A DNA stretch of 64,000 nt from the NCBI GenBank assembly GCA_964036275.1, contig OZ038438.1, positions 18,295,918-18,359,917 on the forward strand. Reading direction: 5' to 3'. The DNA is from Litoditis marina. Lineage: Eukaryota > Nematoda > Chromadorea > Rhabditida > Rhabditidae. Below the pieces are notes generated by a model, which did not search any database, had not been told where the DNA came from, and saw nothing but the letters and a program-made list of their open reading frames with translations. Positions 56,401 to 64,000 of this stretch are shown here, piece by piece; position 1 is the stretch's first letter, and the number at the start of each line of letters is the position of its first letter. The translations under genes and the position numbers were made by a program.

Positions 56401-59400
56401 ATCTTGATTCATTGAAGTGTTCTCCTTACCAATATTCACAAAAGATGTTTTCTACTATCTTGGCTAGTTCAGTTGAAGCTGGCACCTGTGATATTTTGTG
56501 GCATTCGTATATTGAAAAGGTATAATATTTAATTTTCAATTTCATTTTGTCCGCATTTTTTTGCAGTTCGTTAACGGGTAGTACGTTGTACGTGTTTTCA
56601 ATTTCTATTTCATGACTTCCAGTTGTGGTGACTCTGAGGTACTCTCAGTTGCGAGAGATGATTAGCAATATGACATATTTTTCAGGGAGATCCTTTTCTC
56701 ATTTTCTTTATGATTTTGGTGCTGTTGATTAATGCTAGAGAACAGTTGTTTGCAATAACTTTCGATAGGCGGTAAGTGGTTCTGAAGTATTCAATCATAA
56801 CAATATGGTATCATCTCGTCTGATGTGAATAATCAGCGAATTCCATCCTAGTCGGTATATACACAAGTAGGACTTTGTCTGGAATTTAGTTGTCTATCTA
56901 ATAATATATATAATATTCGAGAAGGAGACAATTAAACGATGTCGTTGAATTCATTTATTTTTTGAAATATATTTAATGATACGTGGCTTTCCTCCTTTCC
57001 TGGTCATAATAGCCACATATTTCTAGCTTGTTCGACATTTGTTTGCAGCGAGGAAGCAGTGTCTCTTCTGAAACAACTTCCCTCTCAATTATCTAAGGAA
57101 GATGTGCCGGATTTTGTGCAGCTGGCTTCGTTTTACGGCGATCGAACCCCACAAAGTATTCGAGAGGTGTGATATGCTCACTTTCGTACTTTTCTGACAT
57201 TCGGCTTGTCTATGATAATGATCTCTAATATAAAAATAAAAGCTGGAAGAATACTATACATAATGCAATTTTTGTTTCCGTGTGTTAGAGAGATAGCCGG
57301 TGTTTTGGTCGCATTGTGGGATCCGAACGTGTCTCCGTTCTCTTCACATAGTTTTAAGTCCTCGAACACCACGTATGCGTTTTCCCAACGATACATTTCT
57401 CCAACTTCATCTGATAATTTCTGTTAAACTAATGTAATGGTTGTTCTAGGATTTTCATTATGTTCTGTTCGGAGCCAACTATGATGACGAGGTGGGGGAT
57501 GTGTCAGTGAATAAGCTTCTTTGCCTGCCGGTCACTGTTCAGGAACTCACAAGAAAAGAAGACGGAGCAGTTACTGTACGTGAGAGTTTTCATCTTCAGT
57601 TCTAAATTTATATTAGTACAATGGGACCAGAACTTTTCGTTGTTTCAGGGTTACAACAGTCTGACATACACAGGAGAATATTTCTCGGGGAATTTTCGGT
57701 GTTCGCTCCCCGTTCGTTCGGGGAACGATTCGGGATTCGTTCCCCGAATTAAAGGGGGAAAAGCCTGAAAAATGGCTGAAGGAACGGGGGAAAACCCTGA
57801 AAATGCACCGAACGAATTACGAATAGGACCTCTCAAAAACTTAATGATCTACCGTTTCATGAATATATAATTATTATGTGTTATCTATTTGAATCAGTAC
57901 CATCAATATACTCTGAAATTTTCACTTATTTTGGTTCTCCCGGGAATCGAACCCTTGGGGGTCGGCGTTCCAGGCGGCTACGCTGCCACTGCGCCATGGG
58001 CGCTTGTGACAGGGCAGGTGAACTAAAAGCTTACATACTGGCTGTTACCTCGCGCGTTGGGTTTTGGGGTTTATTCCTCACTTTCTCCCCGAACATCCCC
58101 CGATCACTCCCCGAAACGTGAATTCCCCGCAAATTCAGGGTTTTTTCAGGCCGTTTCCGCACCTTTTCCCCGAAAATCCTCATGCTTTCGGGGTTTGTTC
58201 CTCACTTCTTACCCGATTTTTCCCCGTTCGCTCCCCGAAAAGTGATTTCCCCGAAAATTCAGGGGGTTTTCCGGGAAGCACGATTTCCGATGGGTGGACC
58301 TTTTAGACATGTCGTTTTTGCCTGCTATTCGTCCTTTCCTGTTTATCACTAGAGCTTTTTTCAGATTTCACCAATTTCGTATTTTGTTATTGACTGCCGT
58401 TCTCAAGACGCCTATTCGAATGGTAATATATATGGATCATTCAACCTCGATAGCCAGCTGGTGAGTGGTGTTTCATCTTTGTATATTACTCCATTAGTGC
58501 ATTTAAATAGTACGGATTAGTAAATAGCTTATTCCGTTTTGGTTGTTATCATAGTGTAACAAAAGAGAGAGCAGAGAGAGAGAGAGACAGCTACTTGAAA
58601 ACTTTTTCATGTTTTGTTGCCCTTCAAAACACTCATGACTTTCCAGTTGGTCGATAACCCATCACAGTTTGAAATAGGACTCAGCTCACTTGAGTCTTTC
58701 AAGAACGACAAAAAATTTGAAGAGCATCTCTGTTTTGTCGGATATGGGGAGGAATCTTTGGTACGTTCACCGTCATTTCGCATTAAGTACACGACCCCCT
58801 TGGTATGATATGAATTCAAAAGTTCCAACACGTCCTACACATTGCCAAGAAAAAAGGATTTCGTGAACTGAGTTGAGTATTTTGTGAATCCTGGTAACCA
58901 TTTTCGATTACTGGGCTGTATAATCGCGCGCAGCGTGAAGCACTATTTGAACTATATTTGGTAGGTGGGTACAGGTGAATAGAGTGTGATCCTATCGACG
59001 AGAACTGTTCTGCATTCCAGGATCAGTATATGTATATGGTGTTAGCGCGCTTCCTACGTGACGAGAAAAGTCATGTTGGTCTAGCGACTGGAGGTTATAG
59101 AGGTTTGTCGCTTTCGATAGTTCTTTTTAGTTTCTTTTTTCATTGGGTTGTATATTATGCCAACCAAACGAGACATCAGTTATTAATACTTTTTCTATCA
59201 TAGTTGCACTTATGTTCTTTTTCTGTGAGGCGCAAGTTGGAAAGTTGTTACCATTACTTCACGTAATATTCGCGATCATTAATAAGTGCAAGTGTATTTC
59301 TGTTACAGAAACCAATAAAGTAGATTTTCCAAACATTATTTTCAGCTCTTCATTCATTTCTGGCCCTAACCGACCGTCTCCGTATTATTAGTTCACACAA

Positions 59401-59872
59401 TGAAGTCAAGTGCAGAGAATGTAACATGGGTTCTTCTAAAAGTTGGGTACGTATTTAATGGTATCATCACATTGATTTGTTCCGTACATTATCGATGTTC
59501 GGGAGTTCGGGTACTATACTGATAATTGAATTGGTTCCGTTCAGTCATATGACAATATGGTGTGATCTATTCATTCTTGAATCATTAAAAAATTGTGCCG
59601 CAAAATCCAAGCAAAATAATCACAAGCAAAACTCTGCTATACTTATTCTGACGCCGAGGTCCGACAGAAAACAGTGGTCAGTGATTGTGATTATTCATCT
59701 GATCACCTGATTGTACGCTGTTTGTTTTCAGTCTCTGATTTCGAAGATGAAGGATGCTGTAATCTCGAAGTCTGTTTCTGTGAAGGAGAGAGTGAACTCC
59801 TTAGTGATTTCACCGGTTAATCAAGGAGATATTACCCATGTAGAACCTTCGGATCGCCATGGAAAACGGCAG
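53405..59872 (+). CDS. TBC1D23: TBC1D23-like protein (TBC and rhodanese-like domains), 15 exons found, 3' end missing
   Basis: Exons: 53405-53457, 53645-53765, 54639-54726, 55317-55438, 55754-55839, 56144-56215, 56396-56519, 56686-56771, 57049-57166, 57450-57575, 58365-58460, 58647-58760, 59021-59102, 59346-59446, 59732-59872; phases join, 510 codons. The TBC region (about residues 50-290) includes NPLDDWDQLYNLNNQSVLRN, TLYCKTRAVEY, FFAFTTKYIPKD and FRLILQYHDPQLSSHLD. A rhodanese-like domain follows: ISYFVIDCRSQDAY, GSFNLDSQL, EHLCFVGYG, MYMVLARFL, VGLATGGYRAL; no catalytic Cys loop is evident. Then KMKDAVISKSVSVKERV. As in the vertebrate protein, the classical TBC Arg/Gln fingers are not apparent. 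Known role: trans-Golgi adaptor linking golgin-captured endosome vesicles with FAM21/WASH. The C-terminal domain (about 150-180 aa) was not found after 59872. Intron insertions: a hAT-like element, a TTAA MITE and a SINE. Confidence 0.88.
54133..54354. mobile_element. hAT-like inverted-repeat element in TBC1D23 intron 2
   Basis: Ends CAGGGGTGTCCAAAAATTT and, reversed, CAGGGGTGACCACAAG, a terminus typical of hAT elements. Flanks share only CTTGC, so the 8-bp duplication has decayed or the ends are slightly off. Contains a poly-C run. Confidence 0.6.
55948..56071. mobile_element. TTAA-flanked MITE, copy 3
   Basis: TTAAAGTAGGACGGTGATGTGG ... CCACATAATCGTGCCTCTTTAA; more diverged than copies 1 and 2 and thus older. 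Located in TBC1D23 intron 5. Confidence 0.85.
57668..58292 (-). mobile_element. tRNA-derived SINE, copy 3
   Basis: Inserted in TBC1D23 intron 10, antisense to the gene. On the minus strand: CATCGGAAATCGTGCTTCCC start, GGGGAA-rich region, A box (57986-57996), B box (57943-57953), tail ending TATTCTCCTGTGT. Nearly identical to copy 2. Confidence 0.87.
58571..58590. repeat. Short (AG)n tract
   Basis: GAGAGAGCAGAGAGAGAGAG in TBC1D23 intron 11. Confidence 0.8.
58924..58945 (+). mobile_element. Helitron-like 5' terminus remnant
   Basis: After an A: TCGCGCGCAGCGTGAAGC, similar to the starts at 8182 and 29132. Lies in TBC1D23 intron 12, only about 100 bp before the next exon, so at most a short remnant. 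Confidence 0.35.
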
Positions 59873-60087
59873 GTTTTTCTATTCATTCTCATTATTCGCC
59901 ATACTCTGTCCTCGTCTGTATTCACTTTCCGGACATACATCGCCGAGGTTTCTTATGATATGGGCGGTGGCGGCCTACGGCAATGCTGGGCATCATGCTG
60001 GCCACATCGGGCCAGGTGCGCCTTGGTCTTCATGCCAGCAGCATGCCAGGCGACCTTTTGGAGGGCGCATAGCATGCTGCTGGCCAG

Positions 60088-61510
60088 TGGCCGTATTCAC
60101 CAATGTCGCGGGAAGGTCCCGCGCGGGAAGCTCAATTTAGCGTCCCGCGGGACGATTCTTCCCGCGCCTTCCCGCGGGACGAAATTTCGTATTCACCAAT
60201 GCTCGGGAAGTAACGTCCCGTGGGCCGTCCCGCGGGAAGAAAAATCACTGGCGCATTTGTGGTGTATAGGCGGTAAACTCCGAATTTCAAATCTAAGGCA
60301 TATTCATTTTGGCGTGAATTGTGCTGGAACAGTGTTTTATGACCTATTTTTCCCGAAATTTCAAAAATAAGTCAAAATGGAATTTGCAAGTGGAAATAGT
60401 GACATGAACAATATGTTTTCCTACACTGAATTATGAATACTTTGTTCTCTAAATCATTTTCTACGTGAGAAAACATCATTTGAATAAGTTGCATATTTGA
60501 ATCGTTTCTCGCCGCTTCCCCGTGGAAACTGGTTAATTCTAGATTGCAAAATTATAGTTGTTTTGTCAAGTGCTGTATGGTCAAAATGTACTGTTATCAG
60601 TACAAAATTCTGTGAAGTGAGAATTTTCGGTTTTCTTAATGAGACAATAATTTGAATGTTATTCATCGAAGAATCGTTCTGAAAACGAAGAATCGTTTTG
60701 ATCGCTAATCTCGATCAGTTGTGTCAGCACCTTTTGTTCGATGTTCGGAATCGTTGGGTTATTATATTATAATCTTACTGAACAACCTCTAACTTTTTAT
60801 AGTGAATGGGAAAATTCATGGGAACATTGACTTTTCATCCCCCATTTCCCCGAGTTTGTATTACTTCTGGGATCGTGAAGTCTGACCCTTCCCCCACCGG
60901 CGGGTGAAAATTCAATATCCAAAAAGTAACACAAAGGGTGAAAAATGAACATTTTCGGGAACAACCTGCAGTGGGGGATAATAATTCAATTTGCTCCAAT
61001 TCATTTTAGTACTACTGATCTTCTAAGAAAGTATGCAGTTTTTGACTGATATCCAGATCAGCTCCTTTTTTTTCGTTCAACTATGAAACTGTGATACTTG
61101 TATGTAGTGCGTCAGGGCATTTTGCAAAATTTTAAAAGATGAATTCAACCTCTCAGTTCGAAAACTGAAATTTTACCCTTCAAATTCTTAATTTAGCAAT
61201 ATAAATATTATCTATTCACCCCAACTGCCCCTCTAAACCATATACAGTGATTATAAATAGGATTTGGAGTAGAAACAAGTCGTGTGACTTGAAAACATAT
61301 GAAAACAATCACTATTTCTTGGCAACAAATAGTCGCGGGAAGCTATTTCCCGCACCTCTTACTTTGAAAAGGTCCGGGACAAAAAAGCCGTCCCGCGGGA
61401 AGGTGCGGGAAGCTCAACAATATTGGTGAATACCGATTTTTCGGAAAATCGTCCCGCGGGAAGGGTCGGGACGCTTTTTTAGCTTCCCGCGACATTGGTG
61501 AATACGGCCA
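60088..61510. mobile_element. 1.4-kb element with TGGCCGTATT ends and CAG duplication, copy B
   Basis: Starts TGGCCGTATTCACCAATG and ends CATTGGTGAATACGGCCA; CAG on both sides (60085-60087, 61511-61513). Subterminal regions repeat GTCCCGCGGGA/TTCCCGCGGGAAG motifs. Ends match copy A for only about 10 bp; interiors are unrelated. It separates the last TBC1D23 exon from the minus-strand gene. Confidence 0.85.
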
Positions 61511-61635
61511 CAGGTCGAAACTAAGATATTGGGTTCGCTCCTTACAAAATTGATAATACGGTATTCAATTGCTCTATTTTCCCAATTCTTACTTTATTTT
61601 CCGTTTCGTGAGAAAAAGTGAGAAAAATCAACACA

Positions 61636-61645
61636 ATATTTATTC
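61636..61645 (-). terminator. Poly-A signal of the minus-strand gene
   Basis: AATAAA on the minus strand about 100 nt after the stop codon at 61743-61745; a second AATAAA lies slightly further downstream. Confidence 0.55.
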
Positions 61646-61742
61646 AAGGAAACGAATCTCGTATTGGTAAACGAGGACAGAGGAACAATAAATAGCTAAT
61701 GTTCAAAATGATCATAAACATATTCAAAATGAGGCTAATCAA

Positions 61743-62887
61743 CTAATTCAATGTAGAAATCCAATCATCTAGGAAACATGCAACTTCTGAGACGAAACGA
61801 AACAAGGCGAATGGGGTCAACAATATTACATCCTAAGGACACACCGGTAAGAAGTGACTACTCTACAGAAACGGAACCCATTTACGAACGAATTTTGAAC
61901 TAAACACGAGATTAACAGGCCACAGAACTGGGTTATGAGCCTAATTGACAGTTAGATATAGACTCAACTTATACGATTACTGTCTAAAGAAAAACTGGCT
62001 CACAGAAAGTTAAGACATACACAGATAACTAGGTCGGCAAGAAATAAATAGGAACTGGGATCATGAAAAGAAGACCTGCGGTCTACCAGAAGTTCTAAAA
62101 CACTAATGAGTCGAGAGCATGACAAACAAGTGACATCAAAAGAAAATTTTCTATAAAAGACTATTACCGCAAAACTTGGTCTAGCAGAGGGGATTCCAAC
62201 AGTTTCTCCAGAAGTGGAAGGCGAGGGTACGTCGTACTTGTCTTTGGCTTTCAACTTGGGATGCAGTGCGCCGGCGTCGTTCCGTAGTTCACTGCAATCA
62301 CTATCAGTTTAGAAAATTAGGATCTGCTAGTGTTACATAGTAAAATATGGAAAGTAGAGCGAGTAGTTTGACACACAAGATAACTGAAACTATTAGTATA
62401 TCTCATAGGAAACTATAAAAGTGCAACAAAAACAATGTAATCAAGTAATCATACAAACTCACAATGCTTCCTGGGGAGCTCCTAGTTTCAGGTTCCTGCT
62501 AAGAAGACGGGCGTAGCGCTACATTGGCGGGATGTCCCAGCAGTAGTCAAGCGGAAGCCAAAACCTCAAAGATGGGATTCTTAGATGATGTTTCCCACGC
62601 AGTGTTCTTCTCGTTCTCACTTAGAAGAAATTTGAAGGCGTTCGAAATGGAACACACGTGAATAGTCGACATAAAGCAACACGTTCGTGAAAAAATACGT
62701 GCCTGTATTTGCGTAAGATAGAGGTTGATTGAAATGCTAAACAACAATGTACGATATACTAGGTTGCGGTTTACAGTGCAAATTATGGAAAAAACTCACT
62801 TTGACCGACAGGCGAAGACCGAAATTCCACTCTAGATCGTTTGTCTATGTCTTGTTTGACAATGTAGAAGTAGAACACGGAACTCAT
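61743..62887 (-). CDS. Unknown protein, five exons, 138 aa
   Basis: Minus-strand exons: 62800-62887, 62621-62702, 62463-62495, 62168-62291, 61743-61832. All four junctions have GT-AG sites and the phases (1, 2, 2, 0) join without a stop, giving exactly 139 codons including TAG. The ATG follows GGTATAG, a possible acceptor. The protein opens MSSVFYFYIVKQDIDKRSRV, continues STYFFTNVLLYVDYSRVFHF and ERLQISS, then a polar Ser/Thr/Pro section (KYDVPSPSTSGETVGIPSAR) and ends in a hydrophobic segment (VILLTPFALFRFVSEVACFL, DDWISTLN). No signal peptide or family was recognised. It is convergent with the TBC1D23-like gene. Chance agreement of five exons is possible but unlikely; an upstream exon in the Helitron flank cannot be excluded. 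Confidence 0.6.
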
Positions 62888-63037
62888 CTATACCTTTACT
62901 TTCTGAAAATACATCCAATCACAATCCAAATTTAATCATGCGCTCAGAACAGAGTGACGTGATGCAAACGCTAAGAACCTGATAACTATCAAAACACCGA
63001 GTAATAGTCATAAGAACGAGCTAAAACCATCTTTAAA

Positions 63038-64000
63038 TTAGTAAAAAGTGGGGAACCAACAAATGTGTGAGTTGTGTTTGGTTCGACCTCGATATCAGCA
63101 AAAAGTGAACGATACGAATTGCTGTGATACTGTAGCAGAAGTATTCTGCAAAAATAGAACAATACAAATGTTGCACAATGGTTCACGAAGCCCGCATGAT
63201 ATTTCAGAAATTGCCAAAGGGTATTTCATGTGTGCTTTGACGACATGTTGTGAACCATTGTGCAACATTTGTATTGTTCTATTTTTGCAGAATACTTCTG
63301 CTACACTATCACAGCAATTCGTATCGTTCACTTTTTGCTGATATCGAGGTCGAACCAGACACAACTCACACATTTGTTGGTTCCCCCACTTTTTACTAAT
63401 TGTCCTTTTTTTGCTAGTTGTACTCCTACAACTTCATATGTTGCCTATTCACAGAGTGAATCTTGTGAACTCATTATATTATTATGAAAATCTCAGTTTT
63501 GTGTGTGCACGAAGCCGAATGCAGACCATAAAATTGCTGATGTTGTAATATAACGCAGGTTACTGGCTCTGTGACTATCAACAACTGAACAAAAACGCTA
63601 AACGTTCCGATCGACATGTACACCGCTTTTAGCGGCGATAAGCGATGGGGATTGGCGCCATTGACAAATCTAGAATTAGAGACAACAACTCACTTACAAT
63701 ATAGCCATTATCTCCAATACCACATCAAAAACCTTCGTTGAAACTTTTTTTCATTCCTGCGTCAATTGACACACGCGTCTGGCGCCAGAACGAAACGAAA
63801 TTTTCTAGGTTTTTGAGCTACCAGTACACACTACATGTGTCAATTACTGATTGGAGCAATATTCAAACTAATCAATTGTCAGTTTCGTGTGTTTTTGTTT
63901 TGGCGCCATTTGGCGTCTGTTCCGAGCCAACTTGAAACAGTTTGATTGACGATAACTGATATTTTTCCAACTTTGGCGCCAGCGCACAGTGCCAACAAAA
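63038..64000 (-). mobile_element. Non-autonomous Helitron-like element, copy B (partial at window edge)
   Basis: On the minus strand it ends ...CACTTTTTACTAA followed by T, the same CTAA|T terminus as copy A. From there it matches copy A reversed: the terminal palindrome (63038-63400), the CATATGTTGCCTATTCAC region and the GGCGCC-bearing repeats (from 63652), continuing beyond the window. The many short frames over the palindrome are mirror-image shadows. Confidence 0.85.

Noticed and set aside
59873..60370. Read-through of the last TBC1D23 exon to give a longer 219-aa frame
   Set aside because: The extension is compositionally different and enters a transposon; a GT lies directly after CGGCAG. 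Retained-intron translation cannot be fully excluded.

Overview
The window looks like a chromosomal segment of an invertebrate animal, most likely a nematode. Its genes are split into many short exons. Introns begin gtaag/gtgag and end in pyrimidine-rich ttttcag/tttccag. One start codon directly follows a ttttcatttccag acceptor, which would suit spliced-leader trans-splicing. One gene encodes a full-length acetoacetyl-CoA synthetase, the family of C. elegans SUR-5. No species can be named from sequence alone. All exon models below were assembled by hand from reading-frame continuity and splice phase; single-base errors in boundaries are possible.

Layout. 0.8-6.6 kb (+): 14-exon F-box/leucine-rich-repeat protein, complete (526 aa). 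6.6-9.4 kb: intergenic. 9.4-21.7 kb (+): 19-exon acetoacetyl-CoA synthetase (about 670 aa) with several DNA-transposon remnants in its introns. 22-53 kb: about 30 kb of nested mobile elements. 53.4-59.9 kb (+): a TBC1D23-like gene (TBC plus rhodanese-like domains, 15 exons found, C-terminal part not found). 61.7-62.9 kb (-): a compact five-exon gene of unknown function (138 aa). 63.0-64.0 kb: start of a second copy of a Helitron-like element that runs off the window.

The mobile-element block is the most informative part, because many insertions sit inside other elements and leave readable target-site duplications (TSDs). They include: three families of GGC-ended miniature elements with exact 9-bp TSDs (Mutator-like); a TTAA-specific family; a hAT-like element with an 8-bp TSD; two 1.4-kb elements that share only the terminus TGGCCGTATT and are both flanked by CAG; a tRNA-derived SINE family; two LTR retrotransposons on opposite strands sharing the same primer-binding site and polypurine tract; an intact two-ORF LINE; and a Helitron-like element inserted exactly between A and T inside an LTR.

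The host genes show no functional connection: a putative SCF ubiquitin-ligase substrate receptor, a cytosolic ketone-body-activating enzyme, and a Golgi/endosome tethering adaptor. Two things deserve experimental follow-up. One is the unknown minus-strand gene at 61.7-62.9 kb. The other is the 9-bp-TSD and CAG-flanked elements, including a four-element, three-level nest at 41.9-43.7 kb whose insertion order can be read directly.
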